Shown in pieces: positions 33,017 through 41,505 of a stretch of DNA of 64,000 nucleotides. The notes under the pieces were generated by a model that saw only the letters and a list, made by a program, of their open reading frames with translations, was not told the origin of the DNA and did not search any database. Both the position numbers and the translations under genes were made by a program. Numbering within the stretch: the first letter of the stretch is position 1; every line of letters starts with the position of its first letter. The stretch spans positions 1 through 64,000 of the forward strand of contig JAAETT010000353.1 in NCBI GenBank assembly GCA_024228115.1, read 5' to 3'. This stretch comes from a bacterium. GTDB lineage: Bacteria > Myxococcota_A > UBA9160 > UBA6930.

Positions 33017-33952
33017 CTATACCCTATTGCTCCGGAACACGCCGGGTCGGATTTCCTCGATGCGTCCCTGGCGCATCAGCCGCTCGACGTGTTGGCTCAT
33101 GCTTCGCAGCTCTACGGGCTCCGCGAAATCGACCGGATCAGTCTGGCGGTAGATGAAGCGATGCTCGGCGATCTCATTCAAGGTGTGGGGCTCCGCCAGG
33201 TAGGCGAGCAGCCGGCTCTCCCGCTCCTCGATCTTCGCGGCGAAGCGCCCGAGGCGTTCCTGAAAGGTTGCGGGGCTGACGACACCCACGTGGTGGAAGG
33301 TCGCGTAGTGCCGGGCCTCGATCTTGCGGACACGATCGAGGCTTCGCTCGAAATCTTCGAGGTTCGACCAGGCGTCCCCGTAGTACGGGCCGAAGCTCGA
33401 GAGATCGATGTCCCCGAGGAACAACACGTCGGCGGGGAGGATGTGGAAGGCAGAGTGTCCGCGGGTGTGCCCCGGCGTGTGGATGACCTCGATGCGCACA
33501 TCGCCGCCAAGCTCGAACACGTCGCCATCGGCGAACGGAAGCGCCTCGGGTCGTGCCTGGAAGTTGAACTGCTCCAGGATCAACTTTTCCCATACGCGTG
33601 CGATCTCCGGGTAGGCGTCGAAATCGAAGATCTCCATGAAGCCGCGAAGGCTTTGCAGGCCGGGCAGATCGGCCTCGTGCACGTGGATGGGGATGTCCGG
33701 GAAGAGGTGGGCTCCCGCCTGATGATCCTCGTGGCAGTGGCTGAGCAGCAGGCGATCCACTTGGGGCAGGGCCTGTCGACGTGGGACCAGGCCGAGGCAA
33801 GGGTCGATCAGCAGCGTTTCCTCCGGTCCCTCGACGAGGACGGAGTTGCCTTCCGGATACTTGCCCTGCTTCGCACCGAAGAGCACGGTCACACTTCCGA
33901 GGTCGAGGTCCGTACGGGGGTCGAGTTCCTGAGGCTGCGGGGTATCGTCCAT
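33017..33952 (-). CDS. MBL-fold metallohydrolase
   Basis: A 311-residue metallo-beta-lactamase fold protein. LLLSHCHEDHQAG near 71 is the HxHxDH zinc motif, HTPGHTRGHSAFH near 163 gives the next His, FLGDIDLS near 182 the bridging Asp, and HHVG near 226 the last His. The C-terminal 80 residues form a helical domain (LNEIAEHRFIYRQ and others) as in LACTB2/glyoxalase-II-like hydrolases. The natural substrate is unknown. It is divergent from the EVE-domain gene, with the start codons 25 bp apart. Confidence 0.85.
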   Translation of the reverse strand: MDDTPQPQELDPRTDLDLGSVTVLFGAKQGKYPEGNSVLVEGPEETLLIDPCLGLVPRRQALPQVDRLLLSHCHEDHQAGAHLFPDIPIHVHEADLPGLQSLRGFMEIFDFDAYPEIARVWEKLILEQFNFQARPEALPFADGDVFELGGDVRIEVIHTPGHTRGHSAFHILPADVLFLGDIDLSSFGPYYGDAWSNLEDFERSLDRVRKIEARHYATFHHVGVVSPATFQERLGRFAAKIEERESRLLAYLAEPHTLNEIAEHRFIYRQTDPVDFAEPVELRSMSQHVERLMRQGRIEEIRPGVFRSNRV

Positions 33953-33977
33953 GCGCCCGAGAATAGAGGAGACTGCA

Positions 33978-34406
33978 ATGGCGCGGGCGCGCAGCTATTG
34001 GCTCGTGAAGTCGGAACCTTTCAAGTACGCCTGGGACGAGTTCGTGAAGGACGGCTCGACCTATTGGGATGGGGTTCGCAACTACACCGCACGCAACAAT
34101 CTGCAGGCGATGAAGGAGAACGATCGCGTCCTCTACTACCACTCCAACGAGGGCAAGGAGATCGTCGGCGTCGCGAAGGTCATTCGAGAGAGCTACCCGG
34201 ATCCCACCACCTCCGACGAGCGCTGGGTCGTGGTCGACCTCGCGCCCGTGAAGCAGCTGAAGGAGCCCGTGACCCTGGCGACGATCAAGGCGGATGCGAC
34301 GCTGAAGAAGATGGAGCTGGTGAGGCAATCGCGGCTTTCGGTGGTGCCGGTCGAGAAGGCGCAATTCGAACGGATCTTGAAGCTGGCGAAGACCTCTATC
34401 CGATAG
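33978..34406 (+). CDS. EVE domain-containing protein
   Basis: A 142-residue protein consisting of one EVE domain (YWLVKSEPFKYAWDEFV at the start; DGVRNYTARNNLQAMKENDR near 38; YYHSNEGKEIVGVAKVI near 62). EVE is a PUA-like fold that binds modified bases in DNA or RNA. The start ATG 33978 has GAGGAG six bases upstream; the longer frame would overlap the divergent metallohydrolase gene. The exact role in this family is not established. It is followed by the convergent membrane protein gene. Confidence 0.9.
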   Translation: MARARSYWLVKSEPFKYAWDEFVKDGSTYWDGVRNYTARNNLQAMKENDRVLYYHSNEGKEIVGVAKVIRESYPDPTTSDERWVVVDLAPVKQLKEPVTLATIKADATLKKMELVRQSRLSVVPVEKAQFERILKLAKTSIR

Positions 34407-34436
34407 CCGCGTCGAGCTCGGGCCAGAGACCTCGAC

Positions 34437-35066
34437 TCATGTGGCCTTGTTGTCGAAGCGTTGCCCGGGTCCGAACAGGATCGCCCCGAGTCGGATTCCC
34501 AATGCGATCACCAGGACGCCTATGAAGGGCAGGTAGTGAAGCGCGGGATAGGGCGGCGATTTGTGGCCGAAGCTGTCGGTCAGGCAGCCGAGGAAGATGA
34601 ACCAGACGAGGTACTGACCGAACGCGTGGACGCGCTTCCATAGAACGGGGTTCATCGAGGCGCGCACGCGGTTCAGCGATGTGACGACCATTGCGAAGAC
34701 GAACGCCAGGCCCAGTGCGCCGACCGTGAGATCCGCCACGGTAACGACGTCTGGAAGGGCCGGTGCGCTGAGATAGAACAGCCACAGGATCAACCAGAGG
34801 TGAATCGAGAGGCTGAGCCCGAAGCTGACGCCGAGTGTCTTGCGTTCCGCTACGAGCCATCGACTGAAGGGGCTGGGACGAAGATCGTCGAGGGGGCGCG
34901 CGACGAACGCGAGGATGAACGGTACGAAGGCGATCCTCGCGGTGCCGCGAAGCGCTTCCCGGGTTCCGGTCTCACCACTGCCATGCTCCAGCAAGATCCA
35001 GGCGGCCACCAGGAACGTCAGGGGCACCAGGGCTCGAACGAGATCCTTTCCGATCCGCGCGTTCAA
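34437..35066 (-). CDS. Ferric-reductase-like transmembrane protein
   Basis: A 209-residue membrane protein with about six helices. SIHLWLILWLFYL near 100 and KRVHAFGQYLVWFIF near 145 place His residues inside helices, as in ferric-reductase-like/MsrQ heme proteins, and the family resemblance is general. Two heme ligands are plausible, but no cytoplasmic flavin domain is fused. The start overlaps the stop of the upstream alpha/beta hydrolase (ATGA), so the two are coupled. Function uncertain. Confidence 0.65.
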   Translation of the reverse strand: MNARIGKDLVRALVPLTFLVAAWILLEHGSGETGTREALRGTARIAFVPFILAFVARPLDDLRPSPFSRWLVAERKTLGVSFGLSLSIHLWLILWLFYLSAPALPDVVTVADLTVGALGLAFVFAMVVTSLNRVRASMNPVLWKRVHAFGQYLVWFIFLGCLTDSFGHKSPPYPALHYLPFIGVLVIALGIRLGAILFGPGQRFDNKAT

Positions 35067-35902
35067 CGGCTTCGGACGGACTGAAGATGCGTTCCGACGG
35101 CGTCCAGCCAGGCGGCCTCGTTCTCGAACTGAGCGCTGTGGGCTGCGCCTTCGATCACGGCGAGTCGGGCATTCGGGATGCGCTCGGCCATCAGTTTCGC
35201 GGGTGCGACGAAGGGGAGATCTTGCTCGCCGACGAGCACGAGGGTCGGGCAGGCGATCTCTTCGAGACGGTCGACGACTGGATCCTGATCCATCAACACG
35301 CCGGAGAGTTCTGCGAAGGCCTCGGGATCCATGGCGAGTAACTTGGCTTCGATGCGCGCCCAGTAGCGGTCTTCGCCCATGCGCTCCATCGTGCGCTTGA
35401 CGGCTTCGGGGTTCATGGCCGGCGGGCGTGCACGCATGCCCGCGAACAGCGCCGCCATGCCGTGCTCGCGGGCCACTTTTGCGCCGGCCTCGATGAATTG
35501 CCGGGGCATGCTGGTCATGGGGCTTGGCATGGTGTCCATCAACACGAGAGAGGTGACACGCTCGGGATGGGAGAGCACGAAGCGCAGGCTGATCATTCCG
35601 CCGAGGGAATGGCCGAGCAGATCGACCCGTTCGTGGCCGAGGGCATCCAGGAAGTTCCCGAGGTCGTCGCGCATCTGCTCGAGGCTGTAGCCCTTCGGAA
35701 CGCCCGGATTCGTCGTGCCGCCATGCCCCCGATTGTCGGGCGTGACGGTATGCCCGTGTTCGCCGAGCTTCGGCAGGACGTCTGCGAAATCGTCACGGGA
35801 GCCCGTGAAACCGTGGACGAGGACGAAGGGCCGCCCCCCGGAGCCGGCCTCCGAATACTCCACCTCGATTTCACCGACTCGGATTCGCTTTGCCTCGTTC
35901 AT
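35063..35902 (-). CDS. Alpha/beta hydrolase
   Basis: A 279-residue cytoplasmic alpha/beta hydrolase. VLVHGFTGSRDDF near 27 is the oxyanion loop, LLGHSLGGM near 95 carries the nucleophile Ser, LVGEQDLPF near 222 the acid Asp and GAAHSAQFE near 250 the His. It resembles the broad 3-oxoadipate enol-lactonase/esterase group; the substrate cannot be predicted. Translationally coupled to the downstream ferric-reductase-like protein and divergent (22 bp) from the nitroreductase gene. Confidence 0.87.
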   Translation of the reverse strand: MNEAKRIRVGEIEVEYSEAGSGGRPFVLVHGFTGSRDDFADVLPKLGEHGHTVTPDNRGHGGTTNPGVPKGYSLEQMRDDLGNFLDALGHERVDLLGHSLGGMISLRFVLSHPERVTSLVLMDTMPSPMTSMPRQFIEAGAKVAREHGMAALFAGMRARPPAMNPEAVKRTMERMGEDRYWARIEAKLLAMDPEAFAELSGVLMDQDPVVDRLEEIACPTLVLVGEQDLPFVAPAKLMAERIPNARLAVIEGAAHSAQFENEAAWLDAVGTHLQSVRSR

Positions 35903-35924
35903 TCGAGGAGTCTAGCGTCCCGCC

Positions 35925-36620
35925 ATGCCTGACCCTGATGCTTCCGAGATCCTCTCCCCTGAAATCGATCGTCTCGGCGAAGACGTGCCGCTCCTGGAAG
36001 GGATTCGCACCACCCGAGCGATCCGTCGTCTACGGTCGGATCCCGTGCCACGCGAAGTGATCCGCAAGGTCTGCGAAGCCGGGACATTCGCGCCGAGTGG
36101 AGGCAATCGCCAACCGTGGAGGTTCGTCGCGGTGACGGACGCGGAGCGGCGTCGATGGGTGGCGGATCGCTATCGCCCCCGCTTCCACGCCTATCTTGCC
36201 CCGGCTCTGGAACGCGCAGAAAACGATCCTGCGTTTCCCGAAGCGGGGCGACGCCTGCAACGGGCCGCCATTCATCTCGCGGATCATCTCCACGAGGCAC
36301 CAGTCCACTTGTTCGTTGCGGCCTACACGCGGCGCGGCAAACCCCAGTTCCAGGCCGTGATGCCGTGCATCCAGAACGTGCTACTCGCCTGTCGGGCAGT
36401 GGGCCTCGGCGCGAGCCTGACGACCCTGCACACGGGCTTCGGGGAAGAATGCGACCGCTGGCTCGGCTTGCCCGAGAACTGTCCGAGCTGCGCGCTGATC
36501 CCGATCGGCTGGCCGGTCGGGAAATATGGCCGGCCGCCGCGCCGCAGCGTCGATGAGCTCCTGCATTGGGATCACTTCGAGGAGGCCGAAGTCCCTGTCG
36601 GGAGCAGGCCGACGCGGTAG
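35925..36620 (+). CDS. Nitroreductase family protein
   Basis: A 231-residue FMN-dependent nitroreductase-fold protein. IRTTRAIRRLRSDPVPREVI near 27-46 is the N-terminal FMN-phosphate segment, FAPSGGNRQPWRFVAV near 55-70 the FMN/isoalloxazine segment, and IQNVLLACRAVGLGASLTT near 148 the central helix. Such enzymes reduce nitro groups, quinones or enones with NAD(P)H; the physiological substrate is unknown. The start ATG 35925 overlaps no gene and faces the alpha/beta hydrolase promoter region. Confidence 0.87.
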   Translation: MPDPDASEILSPEIDRLGEDVPLLEGIRTTRAIRRLRSDPVPREVIRKVCEAGTFAPSGGNRQPWRFVAVTDAERRRWVADRYRPRFHAYLAPALERAENDPAFPEAGRRLQRAAIHLADHLHEAPVHLFVAAYTRRGKPQFQAVMPCIQNVLLACRAVGLGASLTTLHTGFGEECDRWLGLPENCPSCALIPIGWPVGKYGRPPRRSVDELLHWDHFEEAEVPVGSRPTR

Positions 36621-36662
36621 CAGAGCTCTCGGCGCGATTCGGTTCCCCGGTCGTTCCGGCGC

Positions 36663-37145
36663 CTAACGTTCCTCGAAGCTCGAAGCGAGAGCGTCTGCAT
36701 ACTCGTTCCAGCGAGAGCCGTCGTGGGCCTTGATCCACTGGAGTTTCACCTTGGAATGGGCCTTGGCCAGGGCGTAGAGTTCCTTGACCAGCTCCAGATT
36801 GGCGATGGGCCCCGTCTTTCTCTTCCAGCCGCGGCGCTCCCAGCCGACGGCCCATTCGTTGATGGTCTTCACGCAGAGTTGGCTATCGGAATGCACCGTG
36901 ACTTCCGCGTCTTCCGGAAGCACTTTGTAGGCTTCGATCAGCGCCTGCAACTCCATGCGGTTGTTCGTGGTCTGCGGGTCGAGGCCCGAACGCTCGATCA
37001 CGATCTCATCGTTCTCGACCCAGACGAAGCCCCATCCACCGGGTCCCGGATTTCCCTCGCAGGACCCGTCGGTGAACACTCCTTCTTTCGGGCCGGCGGT
37101 GTAGCGGGAGAGAACCTCGTCCGGCGTCAGCAGATCGCCCGCCAT
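36663..37145 (-). CDS. rnhA: Ribonuclease HI
   Basis: A 160-residue RNase H that cuts RNA in RNA-DNA hybrids. The catalytic acids are visible: Asp26 (FTDGSCEGNPGPGGWG), Glu65 (NNRMELQALI), Asp87 (VHSDSQLCV) and Asp151 (WNEYAD), with the flexible-loop His in KAHDGS. An N-terminal extension of about 20 residues precedes the domain. Its ATG overlaps the stop codon of ychF by one base (TGATG), so it is coupled to that gene. Convergent with the nitroreductase gene; no clear terminator in the 42-bp gap. Confidence 0.93.
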   Translation of the reverse strand: MAGDLLTPDEVLSRYTAGPKEGVFTDGSCEGNPGPGGWGFVWVENDEIVIERSGLDPQTTNNRMELQALIEAYKVLPEDAEVTVHSDSQLCVKTINEWAVGWERRGWKRKTGPIANLELVKELYALAKAHSKVKLQWIKAHDGSRWNEYADALASSFEER

Positions 37146-38239
37146 CAGGCGCCCACCCGGAACAAGATCACGTCACCGTCCTGCACGATGTAGTCCTTTC
37201 CTTCTGCGCGCATCTTTCCCTGGGCCTTGGCCCCGGTTTCGCCATCGCACGCGATGTAGTCGGCGTAGGGGATCACTTCGGCCCGGATGAACGTACGTTC
37301 GAAATCCGTGTGGATCTCCCCGGCGGCTTCTGGCGCGCTGGCACCCTGCCGCACCGTCCAGGCTCGTACTTCCTTCTCACCCGCCGTCAGGTAGGTGATC
37401 AGCTCGAGGAGCGCGTAAGCGGCTCGGATCAAGCGGTGGAGGCCGGGTTCCTCGAGGCCGAGATCGTCGAGGAATTCCCGCCGCTCCTCGTCGCTGAGTT
37501 CAGCCAATTCGGCCTCGACCTTCGCGCAGATGCGTACGCAGCCGGCGCCGACCTTCTCTGCATGGGCTTCCAGGGCGAGGACTGCGTCATTGCCATCCGT
37601 GAGGCCAGCTTCGTCGACATTGGCCACGTACAAGACGGGTTTCCCAGTGAGCAGGAAACTCTCGCGATAGATCCGCGCTTGCTCGACCGGCACTTCGAAG
37701 CCTCGAGCGGGGTTGCCTTCCGAGAGATGCGCCAGCAAGCCCTCGAGGAAGGCCGCTTCGTCTTTGTCTTCCTTGCGGCCGGCCTTGGCAGCCCGATGGG
37801 CCCGGTCGAATCGTTTTTCGACCGTCTCGATATCCGCGAGGCCGAGCTCGGTTTCGATCGTCTCCACGTCCCGGATCGGATCGATGGAGCCTTCGACGTG
37901 GGTGACGTCATCGTCTTCGAAGCAGCGGACCACGTGGACTACCGCTGCGGTCTCGCGAATGTTGGCGAGGAATTGATTGCCGAGCCCCTCGCCTTTCGAA
38001 GCGCCACTCACCAGGCCGGCGATATCCGTGAATTCCACGGTGGCCGGGATCACCTGCTTTGCATGCACCACGCCATCCAGGCCGGCCAGCCGCTCATCCG
38101 GTACCGGCACGATGCCCGAGTTGGGCTCGATGGTGCAGAACGGATAGTTCTCGGCCGCAATCCCCGCCTCGGTAAGGGCGTTGAAGAGAGTGCTCTTGCC
38201 GACGTTCGGAAGGCCAACGATGCCGCAGCGGAGTGCCAT
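37145..38239 (-). CDS. ychF: Redox-regulated ATPase YchF (Obg family)
   Basis: A 364-residue universally conserved P-loop ATPase associated with ribosomes and stress. [18 protein letters not shown] near 6-23 is the Walker [21 protein letters not shown] near 68 the switch/G3 region, and NVDE near 205 replaces NKxD and gives ATP specificity. The TGS domain closes the protein ([20 protein letters not shown]). ATG 38239 was chosen from homology, since the long upstream frame is unrelated. Length is exactly that of the family. Confidence 0.95.
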   Translation of the reverse strand: MALRCGIVGLPNVGKSTLFNALTEAGIAAENYPFCTIEPNSGIVPVPDERLAGLDGVVHAKQVIPATVEFTDIAGLVSGASKGEGLGNQFLANIRETAAVVHVVRCFEDDDVTHVEGSIDPIRDVETIETELGLADIETVEKRFDRAHRAAKAGRKEDKDEAAFLEGLLAHLSEGNPARGFEVPVEQARIYRESFLLTGKPVLYVANVDEAGLTDGNDAVLALEAHAEKVGAGCVRICAKVEAELAELSDEERREFLDDLGLEEPGLHRLIRAAYALLELITYLTAGEKEVRAWTVRQGASAPEAAGEIHTDFERTFIRAEVIPYADYIACDGETGAKAQGKMRAEGKDYIVQDGDVILFRVGA

Positions 38240-38298
38240 GGGCCGGGGAAGGTGACGGATTCGCGCCCATTTGCCATGCCGGAGAGGGCCACCCGATC

Positions 38299-39447
38299 CT
38301 AGACCGAATCCCTCTTGCCGGATCGCGTTCCGCGATCCTGGGCCGAGCCGTACTCCCCAAGGAAAGCTTCCCGCCAATCCTCGAAGTGTCCGCCGAGGAC
38401 GGCCTCCCGCGCCTCCCGAACGAGCCGCTGATAGAAGCGCACGTTGTGGATCGAGGCGAGGATGGCCGAGAGGATTTCGTTCGCCTGGAAGAGATGGTGC
38501 AGGTAGGCGCGGGTGAAGCCGCCGGTGCACGCCGTGCAGTCACAGGAAGGATCGATCGGGTATCCGTCCCTCCGGTAGCGCCGTTGGGTGAGACGGATGC
38601 GTCCGCGTCTGGTGAAGACGCTCGCCGAGCGCGCGTACCGAGTGGGGATCACGCAGTCGAAGAGATCGATGCCATAGCCGATGCAGGCGATCAAGTCTTC
38701 GGGAAGCCCGACGCCCATCAGGTAGCGAGGTTTTGCCTCCGGCAGGAGCGGCGCCGTCTGGGAGGTGATGCGGCAGAGCAGTTCGTGCCCCTCGCCGACG
38801 GAAACACCACCGATCGCGTAGCCCGGCAGATCCATCGCCACCAACGCCTCGGCGCAGGAGGCGCGAAGGTGTGGATAGGTGCTGCCCTGCACGATTCCGA
38901 ACAGCGCCTGGTCCTTCGCACGCGCATGGGATTTCTGGCAGCGCTCCATCCACGAGAGGGTGCGTCGAACGCCCGTCGCCGCGAGCGCTTCGTCGGCCGG
39001 GTAGGGCGTGCATTCGTCGAAGGCCATGATCACGTCCGCACCCAGGCTGTTCTGGATCTCGATCGAACGCTCGGGCGTGAGGTCCACCACCGAGCCGTCC
39101 ACTTCGTTCTTGAACCGGACGCCCCGGTCGCTGATCTCCTTGTTGGGAAGGGAGAAGACCTGGAAGCCGCCGCTATCGGTGAGGATCGGGCCATCCCATG
39201 CCATGAAGGTATGGAGGCCGCCCATCTTCTGGACGAGGCTCTCACCCGGCCGCAGTGACACGTGGTAGGTGTTGGCCAGCACGACTTCGGCGCCGGTCTC
39301 GCGTACCTGCACGGGGGTCATCGCGCGCACCGCTGCCTGGGTGCCGACGACCATGAACGCAGGCGTATGCACGTCGCCGTGGGGCGTGGCGAAGATGCCG
39401 GCACGGGCCGCACCGTCCGAACGTTGAAGCGTGTAGCGGAAGCTCAT
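38299..39447 (-). CDS. tgt: tRNA-guanine transglycosylase (queuine/preQ1 insertion)
   Basis: A 382-residue Tgt that swaps guanine-34 of GUN-anticodon tRNAs for preQ1. It has ANTYHVSLRPG near 62, the catalytic-base region LTDSGGFQVFSL near 90, the nucleophile region near DCVIPTRYARSA, and the zinc site CDCTACTGGF...H. The start ATG 39447 gives the family length; longer frames run into the pyrF control region. It is divergent from pyrF with 43 bp between start codons, which include a TAGCG-TTTT-CGCTA inverted repeat. No queA is nearby. Confidence 0.94.
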   Translation of the reverse strand: MSFRYTLQRSDGAARAGIFATPHGDVHTPAFMVVGTQAAVRAMTPVQVRETGAEVVLANTYHVSLRPGESLVQKMGGLHTFMAWDGPILTDSGGFQVFSLPNKEISDRGVRFKNEVDGSVVDLTPERSIEIQNSLGADVIMAFDECTPYPADEALAATGVRRTLSWMERCQKSHARAKDQALFGIVQGSTYPHLRASCAEALVAMDLPGYAIGGVSVGEGHELLCRITSQTAPLLPEAKPRYLMGVGLPEDLIACIGYGIDLFDCVIPTRYARSASVFTRRGRIRLTQRRYRRDGYPIDPSCDCTACTGGFTRAYLHHLFQANEILSAILASIHNVRFYQRLVREAREAVLGGHFEDWREAFLGEYGSAQDRGTRSGKRDSV

Positions 39448-39490
39448 TGGAGCGTCGGAACGTAGCGTTTTCGCTATCTTCCTCTCTCGC

Positions 39491-40435
39491 ATGGCCGAAC
39501 CCTTCGCCGATCGCCTCATCCACCGGACGCGCGCGCTTGGCCATCCTCTATGTGTGGGTTTCGATCCGCACCTGGCCCTGCTGCCGCCGCTCTTCCGGCG
39601 CGGGTCGATGGCACCAGGCGACCGGGAAACCGCGGCAGCGGTGGCGGATTTCTGCCTGGCCCTGCTCGACCGCGTTGCAGGGCGGGTCGCGTGCATCAAG
39701 CCTCAGAGCGCATTCTTCGAGGCTCTCGGTTGGCGAGGCATCGAGGTGCTGGATCAGGTGATGGGCGCGGCCCGCGAGCGCGATTTGTTGGTCATCCTCG
39801 ATGCCAAGCGCGGCGATATCGGCTCGACGGCTGAAGGTTACGCAAGCGCCTACCTCAGCGAGGACGCTCCGCTTCGTGCGGATGCTCTCACCGTGAACCC
39901 CTATCTGGGAGGTGACGCTCTCGAGCCGTTTCTCATGGCTGCCGAAAAGAGCGGCGCTGGTCTGTTCGTGCTGGTCAAGACGAGCAACCCGGGCTCTGGT
40001 GACCTACAGGATCGCGAAGCCCAGGGTCAACCGATTCACGCACATGTCGCGGCCCAACTCGCGTCCGCGGCCCAGCGCCTCGCCGGGCCCGCCACGGGTT
40101 GGTCCGGTGTAGGAGCCGTGGTCGGAGCGACCTTTCCCGAGGAGGCTCGCCAGGCGAGAGAGCGCATGCCGTCGAATCTGTTTCTCGTCCCGGGCTTCGG
40201 CGCCCAGGGTGCGGGGCCGGCTGAGGCGGTAACCGCATTCTCGCCGGGCCCGGACGGAGTGCTCGAAGGTGGCGTCGTCAGTTCGTCCCGCGGGATCCTC
40301 TTCCCAGACGCAGCCAACCTGTCCGACGCCAATGCCTGGGAGCGCGAGATCGACCAGGCACTCACCAATGCAACCACCGCCCTCGAACAAGCGGTCGCTC
40401 CGGAAGTCAACAGCGGGGACGGGGTTTACAATTGA
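39491..40435 (+). CDS. pyrF: Orotidine 5'-phosphate decarboxylase
   Basis: A 314-residue OMP decarboxylase of the longer (type 2) group, the last step of UMP synthesis. LCVGFDPHLALLP is near 20-32, CIKPQSAFFEALG near 69 and the catalytic VILDAKRGDIGST near 100-112; LVPGFGAQGAG near 234 binds phosphate. The last codons (EVNSGDGVYN) and the TGA are supplied by the left arm of the palindrome at 40404, so the C-terminal tail has been replaced by repeat sequence. The catalytic core is unaffected. Confidence 0.93.
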   Translation: MAEPFADRLIHRTRALGHPLCVGFDPHLALLPPLFRRGSMAPGDRETAAAVADFCLALLDRVAGRVACIKPQSAFFEALGWRGIEVLDQVMGAARERDLLVILDAKRGDIGSTAEGYASAYLSEDAPLRADALTVNPYLGGDALEPFLMAAEKSGAGLFVLVKTSNPGSGDLQDREAQGQPIHAHVAAQLASAAQRLAGPATGWSGVGAVVGATFPEEARQARERMPSNLFLVPGFGAQGAGPAEAVTAFSPGPDGVLEGGVVSSSRGILFPDAANLSDANAWEREIDQALTNATTALEQAVAPEVNSGDGVYN

Positions 40436-40502
40436 CTTGTTGAGAGGGGGCAAAGCCCCCTCTCAACAAGTCAATTGTAAACCCCGTCCCCGCTGTTGAC
40501 TT
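40404..40502. repeat. Perfect 99-bp palindromic element with GCGGGGACG core
   Basis: Two identical 48-bp arms, starting AAGTCAACAGCGGGGACGGG and its complement, with an AAA loop. It shares AGCGGGGACG with the element at 28222-28330. The left arm encodes the last codons and stop of pyrF, and the right arm provides the TAA of the convergent SDR gene (40503-40501). It is probably a recently inserted REP/MITE-like element, since the arms show no divergence at all, and it may now terminate both transcripts. Confidence 0.88.
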
Positions 40503-41415
40503 ATTCGAGGCCGCCGTCGAGATCCTGGCCGCCCATGCCTGCGTTCATGCGGGCCTGCTTCACCATGTCGCGCACGATCGGGCCCAGGGTCGTCGGGTCG
40601 GAAACCGGCGCGACCGTCGGGCCGCGGTGCCAGCCCTCGGCGATGGCCAACACGCTGCCTGAAGCCTCGAAGACGCGCCCGGTGACATCACGAGATTCTG
40701 TGCTCGCGAGCCAGGTGACAATCGGCGCGATCCAACGGGGACTCTGGGCTTCGCGCATTTCGTCGGTGATCTCGCCGGGCTGTAGATCCTCGGTGAGCCG
40801 GGTGAGGGCGCCGGGCGCGATGCAATTCACGGTCACCCCGTAGCGCTTGAGTTCGCGGGAAGCGATGACCGTGAACGCTGCGATACCGGCCTTGGCCGCG
40901 CCGTAGTTCGTCTGGCCCGGATTGCCATAGATCCCGGAAACGGAACTCGTGTTGATGAGACGGGCGTCGACCGGGTTGCCGGCCTTGCTCTGCTCTCGCC
41001 AGTATCCCGCAGCATGATGTGCGGGAGCGAAGGTGCCCTTCAGGTGGACCTGAATCACCGCATCCCACTCGCTCTCCTGCATGTTCACGAGCATGCGGTC
41101 GCGCAGGATGCCTGCGTTGTTCACCAATGCATCGAGCCGACCGTAGGTATCGATGGCCTGCTGGATCATCTCCTTTGCCTGGCCGAAATCGCTGACGTCC
41201 GAGCCGTTGGCCACGGCTTCGCCGCCGGCCGCCTTGATCTCGTTCACGACCTCGTCAGCAGGGCCAAGATCCGAACCCGTGCCATCGCGGGCGCCACCGA
41301 GATCGTTGACGATGACTTTCGCCCCATGGTCCGCCAGCATCAGGGCGTATTCGCGGCCGATGCCTCGCCCCGCACCAGTGACGATGACGACGCGATCTTC
41401 ACAAAAAGAACTCAT
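40501..41415 (-). CDS. SDR family oxidoreductase, HSD17B4-like
   Basis: A 304-residue SDR of the same branch as the one at 18733: VVIVTGAGRGIGREYALML near 9-27, VIVNDLGGARDGTGSDLG with the typical insertion, NNAG near 107, INTSSVSG and YGAAK near 176. Probable NAD-dependent 3-hydroxyacyl-CoA dehydrogenase. It is the third gene of a minus-strand group with an acyl-CoA synthetase and an enoyl-CoA hydratase, 90 bp after the synthetase. Its stop codon lies inside the palindrome at 40404-40502. It may act on a steroid or fatty acyl-CoA side chain. Confidence 0.87.
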   Translation of the reverse strand: MSSFCEDRVVIVTGAGRGIGREYALMLADHGAKVIVNDLGGARDGTGSDLGPADEVVNEIKAAGGEAVANGSDVSDFGQAKEMIQQAIDTYGRLDALVNNAGILRDRMLVNMQESEWDAVIQVHLKGTFAPAHHAAGYWREQSKAGNPVDARLINTSSVSGIYGNPGQTNYGAAKAGIAAFTVIASRELKRYGVTVNCIAPGALTRLTEDLQPGEITDEMREAQSPRWIAPIVTWLASTESRDVTGRVFEASGSVLAIAEGWHRGPTVAPVSDPTTLGPIVRDMVKQARMNAGMGGQDLDGGLE

Positions 41416-41505
41416 GGCGTTTCCTCCATTCGAGGCCAGGACGGTAGCGCGTCTCAGAACGCCAGGCAGTAGACGGCGAGCGCGAGCCCCGTCCCTCGTC
41501 AGGGA

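Noticed and set aside
37145-38530. Longer ychF start at 38530
   Set aside because: The first 97 residues are low-complexity, and YchF begins universally just before the [11 protein letters not shown] motif, i.e. at 38239.
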